Below, piece after piece: positions 32,324 to 43,867 of a stretch of 64,000 bases of DNA. The notes under the pieces were generated by a model. It saw only the letters and a program-made list of their open reading frames with translations, had not been told where the DNA came from and did not search any database. How positions within the stretch are numbered: position 1 is the first letter of the stretch; each line of letters starts with the position of its first letter. The stretch is from Lathyrus oleraceus (taxonomy: Eukaryota > Streptophyta > Magnoliopsida > Fabales > Fabaceae): positions 2,805,001-2,869,000 of the forward strand of contig NC_066579.1 in NCBI RefSeq assembly GCF_024323335.1. The letters are read 5' to 3'. The position numbers and the translations under genes were made by a program.

Positions 32324-33381
32324 CTTCCGATGTAGACCTATGCTGGTCCATCGTCCCTAAGCGAGTCCTTCCTAGCGTTTTAGGATTAGTTTGGGTTGCT
32401 TATTGTGTGTCGTTTATTGCATTTATTATTCTAACCAGTGTGTATCTATATTTGCATTAATGTCTGCATGCATCATACTATCATATTATTGCCGTCCTCT
32501 GTGCAGGTGGTTCCTCTGTTTGGGGTGGGTGTTCCGAGTGGGGCTAAAACCCAGGCCCGAGTATACACCTAGGATTAGTGTGGTCTCATGTCGCCTCTTT
32601 CGTGTTAGGTTAACACGTGCCTGGCGGCGTGATGTACCACAAGCCGGACGAGGTTCATTTGATAGTGCTTTCCTCTGTGGAGTATCCACTTTGGCTTAGT
32701 TACTTCATCTGAGCTGTTGACTCTGGTGACCGATCATTTCCCGGATCTTTGGTTTAGACGATCTTAAGGGAGCTACAACGGCACACCCGAAAGGGCAAAC
32801 CCATTGAGTATCTCCGCCCGATTGTCGAGACTATTATCCGCCTTAGGATGACCTGATTAGAATTTACCTGTGAGGGGAGGGTGATTCTGTCAGATGCATA
32901 ATCAGATGGGCTCAGATGGTGACTTTTGTTCGGTGGGTCTTATTTATAAGTCGGATTTATGGCCGTTTATTTCAGAGACACCGGAGTGCTGTCCGTGATT
33001 TATCAGTGGGGATCCGTTTATTTCAGGATTCCCCGGGCCGAGATATTTATCAGTGGGGATCCGTTTATTTCAGGATTCCCCGGGCCGATTCAGATGGTGG
33101 TGGTATGTCTGCTCAGAGACTGATGATGATGATGATGTATCCTTCTTCCGTTTATTTCGGAACCCGTGGGTCTGATTGATGATTGTACACTCCTCAGATG
33201 GTTATGATCAGTTCAGAGACCAGATTTAGTGCAGATGATCAGATGGCTTGGAGGATGGCAACGCATTGCATTCATTCATCAGCATCATTACATTTTGCAT
33301 TAATTGCATCTAACACATGTTTACCCATATGCAGGGACATTTTTGATCGAGATCCTGGTTGAGAGATTTCTTTGCTCAGAG
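32324..33381 (+). other. Leader of element C
   Basis: Non-coding. It includes a perfect 41-42 bp block repeated at a 47-bp period (33001 and 33048, TATCAGTGGGGATCCGTTTA) and an acceptor-like CCATATGCAG just before the ORF1 region. The open frame technically begins at 33304, but the first ATG is 33382. Confidence 0.6.
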
Positions 33382-35082
33382 ATGAGGACCGGTTTGAAGC
33401 CCGATGTTGTCTACAGTTTCTTCGATCCTGAGATTGGTGTGCTGAAGGAGATGATAGCATTGATTACTCCCGACCATGTGGGGATGTTCAGAAAGGCATA
33501 TGGTAGTATCCTGAAGATGGCTTTCAGACTCAGTGATAGTGACAGAAGTGCCATTCATACTCTTCTCCAGTTCTATGACCCGGGGCTGAGGTGCTTTGTG
33601 TTTCCAGACTATCTATTGGGACCTCTGATGGAGGATTATGTTAGCATCCTGGGTATTCAGATCCGAGATCAGATTCCTTTTCATGTCACCAGAGCAGAGC
33701 CAGATGTCCTTGGAATTTCACGTGCTCTTTATTTGAGTCCGGAAATGGTCAAGGAAGGGTTGAAGGAAAAGGGAAAGCTACCCGGGTTTCATTTGAGTTT
33801 CTTGGAGGCTAATGCCAAGGAGCATGCTGCTATGGGTAACTGGAAGACGGTTTGTGCTCTGATTGCTGTGAGCATTTATGGGATTGTTCTGTTTCCTAAT
33901 CAGAAGAATTTTGTGGACCATAATGCTATCAGATTGTTCATACAGAGAAACCCTATTCCTACTCTGATCGGAGATGTTTACTACTCAGTGCATAACAGGA
34001 ATGAGAAGAGGCGTGGTGGCTTGGTCAGATGCTGTTCTCAGTTGCTCTTCCGATGGTTTATGGGGTATTTGCCTTCTCGAGGTGCCTTTGCTCATATCGA
34101 TCCCAGTGTCAAGTGGTCCTTCAGGTTGATGGGTTTGCGGGCAGATGATATCGCTTGGACTCATAATGGTTTGGCTGGACGAGATTTTATATGCAGTTGC
34201 GGGAGTTTACCTAATGTGCCTTTGGTGGGGGTTCAGGGTTGCATTAATTACAACCCGACGCTTCTCAGGAGACAGATGGGGTTTGCTGTAGAGGGTCCTC
34301 CTCTCGGACGAGAGATTCAGGAGTCCTTCTATTTCCCGATTGATGGTAACCAGACCAAGATGAGGCAAGTATTGGATGAGTGGCGAGATATCCAGAAGAA
34401 GGGTAAGGTTCCTTATGGCAAAGTCAACAGTCGGTATTTTCCTTTGTTTGAAGATTGGTTGCGGAAGAGAATTGAAGTTACATTTCTACCATTTCCTGGA
34501 GGTGATTTGGGGTGTCCTAGGATTGAGGGTCCAAGTTCTTCTGTCAGCATGGAGGAATTCCTTGAGATGAAGAGGGCCAGAGATCAGTTACTTGCAGAGA
34601 GAGTTGAGTTGGAGAGAAGTGTTGCTCAGTTTCAGGCATCTAATTAAGAGATCAAAGTGAAGATGGAAGATCAAGACAAGCGACATGCCTTGGAAGCCAA
34701 ACGCTTTGAGATGGATACAGCCTACTATGGGAAGGTTAATCAGGCATTAGCATCATCTACCAGAGAGCACGACGTCACCAAGGAGAAGCTATTCAGAGCG
34801 TCACAGGTCATTGAGGATGAGAAGAGGAGGCAAATCCTTGTCCAAGATCAGAGGGATGCTAGAGCTCGAGTTCTGGCTGCAGAGTGGGAAGCGGAGAAAG
34901 CAAAGATCAGGGCTGAGAGAGATCACTACATGGCTGAGAGAGATCACTACTTCAGGCAGATGAAGATTCATCAGAAGGAAGTGGGGAGATTACAGCAGGA
35001 GAATACCGAGCTCAGGTTCGCCGTAGAGTTCGCGAAGATGGAAGATGAGATAGGGCCATCTGTGGGACCCTCGTCTAGCTAG
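33382..35082 (+). pseudogene. Element C ORF1 with one stop
   Basis: The frame runs from ATG 33382 to TAA 34645-34647 and then continues in the same frame to 35082. The N-terminal two thirds match A and B ORF1 in pattern: LLQFYDPGLRCFVFPDYLL, SILGIQIRDQ, NWKTVCALIAVSIYGIVLFPN, RNPIPTLIGD. The part after the stop is almost entirely charged (MEDQDKRHALEAKRFEM and AERDHYMAERDHYF) and should form a long coiled coil, longer than in A or B. The stop separates these two halves. It could be a recent mutation in this copy or a translation signal; comparison with sister copies would decide. Function unknown. Confidence 0.8.
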
Positions 35083-35605
35083 ATCTTTCATTTGTGATGG
35101 ATTACCGTCAGGCTTGTTGACGGAATTCACTTGTCTGTATTTCTTTCCTATTCTGGAGGATTGCATTTGACTTTATTTGACTTGATGTATGACTATGGCA
35201 CTGATTGTGCGCTTTTGGTTATGTGATGGTTCTTTTCATTCAGTATTTGATCTTCAAGCTTTATTTGCTTTACCGTATGCACTCACACAAGCACACACAT
35301 GGTTGGGGGTATCATGCTGAATCACATATCTCCGATCTGCACGATAAAATCAGATGCTGAATATCAGAATATTGATGCCGGATTATTACTTGTCTCAATG
35401 ATACCAGGATCAAGAGACGAAGTGTCCTTCATATGGATAGACACTGCATCCATGCATTGATCATAATAACTGTGTTTTATTTTGCAGGTAACTGTTACTA
35501 ACGTGCTTGTTTGTGACAGGAATCATTGCTCGCGCTCGAAGAACAGTACCCTTGCACTCAACACGCCCTCACAGATATTATACCAGAAGAAATACTCCCA
35601 GACTC
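35083..35605 (+). other. Spacer between ORF1 and gag, element C
   Basis: No domain. Acceptor-like TTTTGCAG (35480-35487) and TTTGTGACAG (35511-35520) precede gag, and the gag frame is open back to 35507, so gag might be entered by splicing rather than at the ATG 35606. Confidence 0.5.
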
Positions 35606-38600
35606 ATGGAGCTTCCCAGTGCAGATATGCTCGAACTGAAAGACAAAATGAATGAGCTGATCAATATAATGCAAGGCTTCGCAGTTGGTCAGAAGGCTCT
35701 GGCAGACAAGGTTGAAAAGCTCGAGCGGGCTTCTGCAGCAAACAGTGGGGTTAACCTGGATGGAGTCTCCAACCAGGGGCAAGGGTCTCGAGACGGCGGA
35801 AAGAGGACGACTGTGGGTCTCGTGAATAATGCTGGTGGTCTTGGTGGTGCGGGTGGCCAACCGGGTCAGAATCAGAAGGATAATTTTGTGCCTCCGTTCT
35901 ATGGGTTCGATGAAGATCAGGAGGAAGACAGGGAGGCTGACCAGTTCTCGATGCAGAACGAGCCGTTTGTGCCGTATAATGCTCCACCTCAGAACAAGGA
36001 GATTCAGCTGCTGGCTGAGAAGATAAAGGTGCTTGAGAGCTACGCCACGCCCGGGGTAGTGAATATGTCGAACATGGGGCTGGTTGAGGGGATTGTGATC
36101 CCACAGAAGTTCAAGGCGCCCACGTTTGACAGATATAATGGGAGTTCTTGCCCAGAGACGCACTTACAAGCTTTTGTCCGCAAGATATCTGCGTACACGA
36201 TGGACCAGAAACTGTGGATGTACTTCTTCCAGGACAGCCTGTCCGGAGGCTCCCTGGAGTGGTACACTAAGTTGAAATCTTCCGATATAAAGAACTGGCA
36301 GGATCTTGGGGATGCTTTCTTCAAGCAGTACCAGTTTAACGCTGACATGGCTCCGAGTCGTACCCAGCTGCAGGGTATGTCTCAGAAAAATAATGAAGGA
36401 TTCAAGGAGTATGCTCAGCGGTGGAGGGAACTGGCTGCGAGGGTGCAACCTCCGCTTGTGGATCGTGAAATGTCTGACTTGTTTATGGGGACCCTGCAGG
36501 GGCCGTTTGCGGAAAGGATGGTGGGTTGTCCTGTCACCAATTTCTCCGATATTGTGGTAGCTGGAGAGCGGATAGAAAGTTGGTTGAAGTTGGGTAAAAT
36601 TCAGAGTAATGCATCTTCTTCTTCTTCAGGATCGAAAAAACCGTTTGGTAATGGTGGGCAGAGGAAGAAGGAAGGAGACACCAGTGCCGTTTATACTCAG
36701 CGTGGACCCAGTAGGGACCGTTATTTCCAGCACACTGCTGCGGTAACAATCCCTGCTGAGCCTCAACCAGCACCGCAACAACAGCAGCAACAGCAACAGA
36801 GACAACCCTTTCAGCAGAGACAGCAAAGGGCTGGTTATCAAGTCCGGGGCAGAGCACAGGACAGACAATTTGATAGGCCTCCGGTGACCTATGCCTTCTT
36901 GTTCAAGAAACTGCAGGATTTGGGCCTTGTGCAGACCAGAACTCTGGCACCTTTGAGTGATCAAAGGCCAGCCAGCTATGACGATAATGCAAAGTGTGAA
37001 TTCCACTCAGGTGCGCCTGGGCATAACATTGAGAACTGTAAAGCTTTTAAGCACACAGTTCAAGATTTAGTGGATTCCAAGGCCATTAATTTTGCTCCAT
37101 CTCCCAATGTCAATGCCAATCCCATGCCTGCGCATGGTCAGAGGGGGGTGAATGCCATTTCTACGGAGAATCGATTTGGACTGTCTGATGTTGATCAGCT
37201 GAAGACGCATCTGGCTGAGGTCAAGAGGCAGTTGTTAAAGAATGGGGTTTATCCGGGCTGCAGGTCGGGTTGTGTTGAGTGCACTGTTTCTGTGAATGGT
37301 TGTGAGCTTCTGAGGAAGTGTGTCCAAGGGCTGATGGACGAAGGGGTTATCCTGATTGAGAGGACTGACAAAGAAGGAAGGGAAGAGGTCTCCACCATAA
37401 CCATTTATTACGACCCGGTGGATTTGTCAGAGCTTGTGGAGGAGGCTCCAGTTACCATCACGGTACCTGGGCCAATTCCCTACGACAAAGATGATGCCGT
37501 GCCGTGGCATTATGGTGGGGAAGTGTACTGTAACGGGGAGAAGTTGGAAGAGCAGACTGCAAGTGAAACCACCGTGCTAAAGGTGGATAATGCCGGTCCC
37601 AGCGGTTTCACTCGCAGCGGTAGGCTATTTGCTCCTGATGCGTTGAGGAGAGGGGAGGAAGAAAAAGATAAAAAAGAAAAGGCCGAGGCTTTAGCCAGGG
37701 CAAAGGGAAAGTCTGTGGTGGATAATGGTGGTACTCCTGTGGTGACACCGGCGCCTGCGGGGTCGGACAATAAATTTGATGATGAAGCTGAAGAGTTCTT
37801 AAGAATCATCAAAAAGTCGGAGTATAAACTGGTTGATCACTTGCAGCAAACTCCGTCCAAGATCTCGATTCTTTCATTGTTGCTGAGCTCAGAAGGGCAT
37901 AGGGAGGCCTTATTGAAAATTCTGAAAAAGGCTTATGTTCCTCAGGAGATCACCATCAATCAGCTGGAGACGGTCGTATCCAATGTGCATGCTAGCCATG
38001 GGTTGGGCTTTACGGATATGGACCTGACAGTGGACGGCAGGAACCACAACAGGGCACTACACATAGCTATGGAGTGTAAAGGAGCCGTGCTTTCGCATGT
38101 GCTGGTTGATACCGGCTCCTCCTTAAATGTGTTGCCAAAGAAGGCCCTGGCTAAGCTAAACTGTGATGGGTTGATTTTGACCCCGACTGATTTGATTGTG
38201 CGGGCATTTGATGGGTCAAAACGAGCCGTATTTGGGGAAGTTGAATTGCAGGTGAAGATTGGCCCAGAGGTGTTTAAGTCCACATTTTATGTCATGGATA
38301 TTCAGCCGGCGTACAGTTGCCTGTTGGGTCGCCCATGGATTCATGCTGCGGGAGCAGTTACTTCGACTTTGCACCAGAAGCTGAAATATGTCTGGGGAGG
38401 TCAGGTTGTCACGGTCTGTGGAGAGGAGGACATTTTTGTCAGCCACCTGTCTTCATTTAAATATGTGGAGATGGATGGAGAAATATGGGAGACGCCTAGC
38501 CAGGCATTCGAAACCGTCAAGGTGGAGAATGCTCTGTTCGCTAAGCAGGAAGAGGAGAAACCATCCATCGCTTCATACAAGCAGGCTGCTGAGGTGGTGA

Positions 38601-38890
38601 AAAGTGGAGAGGCTCCTGGTTGGGGCAGAATAATGGAGGTTCCTGAGAAGAAGGACAAATTCGGAGTTGGATATCAACCGGGCCGAGGCTCAGGGCAAGG
38701 TAGAGGACGTCGTACGTCGGTAACCTTCACAAGCGCCGGAATGCTGGATCCGGATCACATCTGCATGCTGGGTGAAGACGCTGATAGTGACTGCGACATT
38801 GACCAATGGATAAAGCCGTGCGTACCAGGGATGGAAATCCAGAACTGGAAGGCCGAAGAGATCATCCGGGTCACTCTCCTTGAAGAGTAA
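35606..38890 (+). CDS. Element C gag-pro polyprotein
   Basis: Intact frame, 1094 residues from ATG 35606 (open from 35507). Order: short coiled-coil-like start (LELKDKMNELINIMQGF), a Gly-rich and acidic linker, gag core (residues about 160-330; PQKFKAPTFDRYNG, LWMYFFQDSLSGGSLEWY, EYAQRWRELAARVQPP), a glutamine run at about residue 392 encoded by CAG/CAA repeats, and a Cys-His region at residue 464 (C-X2-H-X4-GH-X4-C). A basic/acidic linker follows, then the aspartic protease with D-T-G-S-S at residue 835 and SCLLGRPWIHAAGAV. Gag makes the particle and the protease processes it. The stop TAA 38888-38890 overlaps a splice donor, so spliced RNA would continue into pol. A and B have D-N-G at the protease site where C has D-T-G. 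Confidence 0.92.
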   Translation: MELPSADMLELKDKMNELINIMQGFAVGQKALADKVEKLERASAANSGVNLDGVSNQGQGSRDGGKRTTVGLVNNAGGLGGAGGQPGQNQKDNFVPPFYGFDEDQEEDREADQFSMQNEPFVPYNAPPQNKEIQLLAEKIKVLESYATPGVVNMSNMGLVEGIVIPQKFKAPTFDRYNGSSCPETHLQAFVRKISAYTMDQKLWMYFFQDSLSGGSLEWYTKLKSSDIKNWQDLGDAFFKQYQFNADMAPSRTQLQGMSQKNNEGFKEYAQRWRELAARVQPPLVDREMSDLFMGTLQGPFAERMVGCPVTNFSDIVVAGERIESWLKLGKIQSNASSSSSGSKKPFGNGGQRKKEGDTSAVYTQRGPSRDRYFQHTAAVTIPAEPQPAPQQQQQQQQRQPFQQRQQRAGYQVRGRAQDRQFDRPPVTYAFLFKKLQDLGLVQTRTLAPLSDQRPASYDDNAKCEFHSGAPGHNIENCKAFKHTVQDLVDSKAINFAPSPNVNANPMPAHGQRGVNAISTENRFGLSDVDQLKTHLAEVKRQLLKNGVYPGCRSGCVECTVSVNGCELLRKCVQGLMDEGVILIERTDKEGREEVSTITIYYDPVDLSELVEEAPVTITVPGPIPYDKDDAVPWHYGGEVYCNGEKLEEQTASETTVLKVDNAGPSGFTRSGRLFAPDALRRGEEEKDKKEKAEALARAKGKSVVDNGGTPVVTPAPAGSDNKFDDEAEEFLRIIKKSEYKLVDHLQQTPSKISILSLLLSSEGHREALLKILKKAYVPQEITINQLETVVSNVHASHGLGFTDMDLTVDGRNHNRALHIAMECKGAVLSHVLVDTGSSLNVLPKKALAKLNCDGLILTPTDLIVRAFDGSKRAVFGEVELQVKIGPEVFKSTFYVMDIQPAYSCLLGRPWIHAAGAVTSTLHQKLKYVWGGQVVTVCGEEDIFVSHLSSFKYVEMDGEIWETPSQAFETVKVENALFAKQEEEKPSIASYKQAAEVVKSGEAPGWGRIMEVPEKKDKFGVGYQPGRGSGQGRGRRTSVTFTSAGMLDPDHICMLGEDADSDCDIDQWIKPCVPGMEIQNWKAEEIIRVTLLEE

Positions 38891-39158
38891 TATTTTTCTT
38901 GTTTTCATTTTTATATGCATGAAAACCATGCGTGTTGCCCGACACGTAATGGTCCATTGTAAGGGCCACCTCATGTTTAAATTTGCAAGATTTTGCATCA
39001 TGAATAAAAGGATGTTTTTCAATTAAAAGCGGTGTTCCCTGTTTTTCATTTATTTTTGCAGTTTAAAATAAAAACAAATAAAAATGGCAATGTTTTCATT
39101 TTTCTTTTTGTTTTGTCACACCGGTTCTAAAGCAATGCATGAATCAACATTCATGCAG
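38887..39158 (+). other. Intron between gag-pro and pol, element C
   Basis: Donor GTAATA starts at the last base of the final codon of gag-pro. Acceptor is TTCATGCAG ending at 39158. Length 272 bp. Joining 38886 to 39159 keeps frame into pol. Same position and phase as in A and B although the intron sequence is different. Confidence 0.8.
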
Positions 39159-42100
39159 ATGCGATTCCTCTCCGGATCTTATTGATAACAATCCTGTTAC
39201 ACCCTCATATGACTTCGACAATCCAATCTATCTTGCTGAAGAAGAAGACGAAGAAGATTGTGAACTGCCAGGGGAATTAGCCAGGTTGTTAAAACAAGAG
39301 GAGAAGGTGATTCAGCCGCATGAAGAACAGATTGAGGTGGTGAACCTGGGTACCGACGAGGTTAAGAAAGAGGTGAAAATCGGGGTTGCTTTGGAGGAAA
39401 GTGTTAAGAGCAGATTGGTAGTGCTGTTGAAAGAGTATGTCGACATCTTTGCCTGGTCTTATCAAGATATGCCAGGGTTGGATACCGATATTGTGGTGCA
39501 CAAGCTACCATTGAGAACAGATTGTCCTCCAGTGAAGCAGAAGTTGCGCAGAACTCGACCTGATATGGCAATGAAAATTAAGGAGGAAGTGCAAAAGCAG
39601 TGGGATGCTGGTTTCCTTGCTGTCACTAACTATCCGCCATGGGTCGCGAACATTGTGCCAGTCCCGAAGAAAGATGGTAAAGTAAGAATGTGTGTGGACT
39701 ACCGAGATCTGAATAGAGCTAGTCCGAAGGATGATTTTCCACTACCTCACATTGACGTGTTGGTAGATAATACAGCTCAATTCTCGGTGTTTTCCTTCAT
39801 GGATGGCTTTTCTGGCTATAATCAGATCAAAATGTCGCCAGATGATATGGAGAAAACAACGTTCATTACACCGTGGGGTACTTTTTGTTACAAGGTAATG
39901 CCATTCGGTCTCAAGAACGTCGGTGCTACTTATCAGAGAGCCATGGTGACTTTGTTTCATGATATGATTCATCATGAAATTGAATGCTATGTTGATGACA
40001 TGATAGCAAAGTCCCAGACAGAAGAAGGGCATTTGGTAGATCTGGCTAAGTTGTTCGACCGTTTGAGACAGTTCAGACTGAGGTTGAATCCGAACAAGTG
40101 CACGTTCGGAGTGCGGTCCGGTAAATTGCTGGGGTTCATTATAAGTGAGAAAGGAATCGAGGTTGATCCTGCAAAAGTAAAAGCAATAAAAGAAATGCCT
40201 GAACCGAGAACAGAGAAGGAGGTTCGTGGTTTCTTAGGTAGATTGAACTACATTTCACGGTTCATATCTCATCTAACAGCCACGTGTGAACCGATATTCA
40301 AATTGTTGAGAAAAGATCAAACGGTCAGGTGGAATGATGATTGCCAAGTGGCATTTGAAAAGATAAAAGAATATTTGCAGGAGCCTCCGATTCTGATGCC
40401 TCCTGTGGAAGGAAGACCGTTAATTCTGTACCTGACAGTCCTCGAGGGGTCTATGGGGTGTGTATTGGGGCAGCATGACGAGTCTGGTCGAAAAGAGCAT
40501 GCCATATATTACCTTAGCAAAAAGTTTACCGACTGTGAAACAAGATATTCACTGCTCGAGAAAACTTGCTGTGCTTTGGTCTGGGCTGCTCGCCGACTAA
40601 GGCAGTACATGCTGGTTCATACCACTTTATTGATTTCCAAGATGGATCCGATCAAGTACATTTTTGAGAAACCAGCATTGACCGGACGGGTTGCGAGGTG
40701 GCAAATGATCTTGACTGAGTATGATATACAGTATACCTCTCAGAAAGCGATCAAGGGGAGTGTATTGTCTGATTACCTCGCCCAGCAACCTATTGAGGAT
40801 TATCAACCGATGAAGTTTGAATTCCCTGATGAGGACATCATGTTTCTCAAATCGAAAGATTGCGAGAAACCGATCCTGGAGGAGGGGCCTGACCCTGAAT
40901 CCGAATGGATTCTGATGTTTGATGGGGCCGTTAACGTGAATGGAAGCGGTGTTGGTGCTGTTTTGGTTACGCCGAAAGGATCCCATATTCCTTTTGCTGC
41001 CCGGCTAACATTTGAATGCACCAACAACGTAGCTGAATATGAAGCGTGCATATTGGGAATTGAGGAGGCGATTGATTTGAGGATCAAGAACCTTGTCATA
41101 TATGGAGATTCAGCTCTGGTGATAAATCAGGTTAACGGAAAATGGTATACGCATCAGTCTCACTTAGAGCCGTATCGAGATTATACGAGGAGATTGTTGA
41201 CGTTTTTCACCAAGGTGAAGTTGCATCATGTGCCCAGAGAGGAGAATCCTTTGGCAGATGCTTTGGCTACTCTAGCTGCCTTGATTAAGGTGCAGAGGTG
41301 GAATCAGTTCCCCAGTGTTGAAGTAGGTCGTCTGGATAGGCCGGCTTATGTGTTTGCTGTTGATACAGCACCTGATGATGAGAAGCCGTGGTATTATGAT
41401 ATCAAACGCTATCTAGAGACTCAAGAATATCCTGAGGGAGCATCGAAAAGGGACCGAAAGACTCTGCGGAGGTTAGCCATGGTGTTCTATTTGAATAAGG
41501 ATGGGGTTTTGTACAAGAGAAATTTTGATTGGGTCTTGCTCAGATGTGTTGATGACAGAGAAACAAGCCAATTGATGAAAGAGGTTCACGAAGGCTCGTT
41601 CGGTACCCATGCCAGTGGGAATGCAATGGTGAAGAAGCTGCTGAGAGCAGGTTATTATTGGATGACAATGGAGGCCCAATGTTTTAACTTCGTGCGGAAG
41701 TGTCATAAATGCCAGATTTATGCTGACAAGGTGCACGTGCCTCCAAATCCGTTGAGTTTAATGTCGTCTCCGTGGCCGTTTGCTATGTGGGGCATTGATA
41801 TGATTGGAAAGATTGAACCTACAGCTTCGAATGGGCACAGGTTCATATTAGTGGCTATTGATTACTTCACCAAGTGGGTGGAAGCAGCCTCTTATACGAA
41901 CGTGACGAAGCAGGTCGTAGCCAGATTTCTCAAAAAAGACATCATTTGCAGATATGGGGTTCCCGAGAGAATCATTACTGATAATGGTTCTAATTTGAAC
42001 AATAAGATGATGGCAGAACTGTGCCGGGAATTCAAGATTGAGCATCACAATTCTTCTCCCTATCGTCCGAAGATGAATGGGGCGGTTGAGGCAGCCAATA

Positions 42101-42639
42101 AGAATATTAAGAAGATTGTGCAGAAAATGGTGGTAACCTATAAAGACTGGCATGAGATGTTGCCGTTTGCGTTGCATGGGTATCGAACGTCGGTACGTAC
42201 ATCTACTGGGGCAACTCCTTTCTCATTGGTATATGGGATGGAGGCTGTGCTACCTGTTGAGGTTCAGATTCCCTCTTTGAGAGTCCTGATGGACGTGAAG
42301 TTGCAAGAGGCTGAATGGGTAAGGACCCGGTATGAAGAGTTGAGCCTAATTGAAGAAAAGAGGCTAGCAGCCATCTGTCATGGGCAGTTGTATCAGCAGA
42401 GGATGAAGCGTGCTTTTGACAAGAAGGTGCGACCTCGGGTATATCACGTAGGTGATATGGTGCTGAAAAGGATCCTTCCTCCTCAAAACGATCGTAGGGG
42501 CAAATGGACACCGAATTATGAAGGTCCATTCGTGGTCAAGAAGGTTTTCTCTGGCGGAGCCTTGTTGTTGACGACCATGGATGGTGAGGATTTTCCATCC
42601 CCTGTGAATGCGGACGCAGTTAAAAAATACTTCGTATAA
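39159..42639 (+). CDS. Element C pol (RT, RNase H, second RNase H, integrase)
   Basis: Intact from the splice acceptor to TAA 42637-42639, 1159 codons (the open frame extends back to 39139). Reverse transcriptase: KKDGKVRMCVDYRDLN, FMDGFSGYNQIKM, and the YVDD site with its aspartates at about 39994. RNase H: YYLSKKFTDCETRYSLLE. Second archaeal-type RNase H: FDGAVNVNGSG at 40921, NVAEYEACILGI, YGDSALVINQ, and ENPLADALATL. Integrase: zinc region with CHKCQIYADK, first D in WGIDMIG at about 41797, D at 41980 and E at 42088 (D-X35-E), then a C-terminal DNA-binding region. No chromodomain is seen, as expected for the Tat lineage. With LTRs about 0.3% diverged this copy may still supply enzymes to others (inference). 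Confidence 0.95.
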
Positions 42640-42644
42640 AAAGA

Positions 42645-42838
42645 CCCGCTGGACGAGAAGAATAAAATAGTCCAGGCAAAAATGGGCATCCCGGCGAACC
42701 AAAAACAGAAGAAAGGTTCGGGCAAAAATTAGGGATAAAAATGAAAAATGTACACCCGGCAAGTCGAAAACCTGAGAAGGCGACTTGGGCAAAAATGGGT
42801 ATCCCGGTGGACTGAAAACCCGAAAGGGTGGTCCAGGC
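42645..42838 (+). ncRNA. Four-stem-loop cassette after pol, element C
   Basis: HP1: CTGGAC/GTCCAG (42649-42675). HP2: CCCG..AACC, 14-nt loop, GGTTCGGG (42690-42722). HP3: AAGTCG/CGACTT (42761-42786) with inner CCT-GAGA-AGG. HP4: TGGACTG/TGGTCCA (42808-42835) with inner CCC-GAAA-GGG. GGCAAAA follows each. Compared with B, several stem positions changed on both sides together, and the inner loops stay of GNRA type. Confidence 0.7.
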
Positions 42839-43395
42839 AAAAGAGGGATTGAAACGAACAACTGCGTCCAGCATGATCGTTTGCGCTTTGGTTAAAGCAT
42901 CCTGGATAATACCCGGTAGGGATCAGTCAGAATCGTCTTGTTCAGAAGGCAGAAAGCATGGAGAGTCTGAGGACATATGGGGTGTAACCGAGTTGGAACT
43001 CGATGAGATCACGGGTTTCACATTGCCATTAGGATAGATTTTTCCTTTTGAGCGCAATTACCTCTTTTCAGGAATTGCTTCCTTTTGTATTGCTCCTTTG
43101 AGCCACACTTTTCCAATCAATAAAATGCATATTCAGTCAAGTAATTTTGTTTTTGTCTTTCATTACCGCTTTGATTGCAAAAACATCCGATTATTTTGAT
43201 AAAGAATTATTGCATTTTTAGATATACAGGTTCCTTCCAATGCATGTTTATAAGATTGAAAGCTTGAAATCTTATTTGGAAGGTGGAGTGACCCAGGGTT
43301 GAAACCTTGACACGCCTGGGGGCACGGTTTTATCTGACGATCTGTTTTGCAGGAACTGTTAGATATTTTCACTCACTTGCAGGTTGTGATGCGGA
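42839..43395 (+). other. 3' untranslated region of element C, first part
   Basis: No gene. An AATAAA (in CAATCAATAAAATGC, about 43117-43130) could be an internal polyadenylation signal. Unique sequence otherwise. Confidence 0.45.
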
Positions 43396-43640
43396 AGCTT
43401 TGTAATAGATCCCCAGAGAGTCCGACCAGGGACGAATGGATATGAAAGAATGACGAAGACGTTGAGATGTACGACGTTCCTTGATGATAATCAAGAAGAC
43501 TCTTCAAAGTCGGAAGATTGGAAAGTATGTAATTCCCCGCAGAGCCCGATCAGGGACGAGTGCATGAAGAAAGGACGGAGAGACGACGAGACGTCCGATG
43601 ACCCTTGAAATTAATCAAGAAGACTCTTCAAAATCGAGAA
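43396..43640 (+). repeat. Diverged tandem duplication of about 120 bp, element C
   Basis: Two units, each with a TCCCC..AGAG phrase (43410 and about 43533), AGGGACGA, a GACG-rich stretch and AATCAAGAAGACTCTTCAAA (about 43488 and 43613). Confidence 0.75.
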
Positions 43641-43867
43641 ATTGAAATTTCTGTATAATTCCAGGAGTACGTTCTCGTCGAGCGCGGAACGATTTGGAAT
43701 ACAAGATGATGGAGCAGAAAAGGTCCAGACGAGTCTGGGAATTCTCAAAAGTGGAAAGCCGATGCGAGTATTGGAGGTGGATACCATGGTTCGATGAGTC
43801 GACGGGTGTTCTGTACCTACTTTTCTCATGTCCCAGCTAGGTTCCCAAGCAGAATCATAGGACTAGC

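Noticed and set aside
35558..36163. 201-codon minus-strand frame opposite gag of element C
   Set aside because: Shadow of an intact, GC-balanced gag frame; composition is typical of antisense frames.
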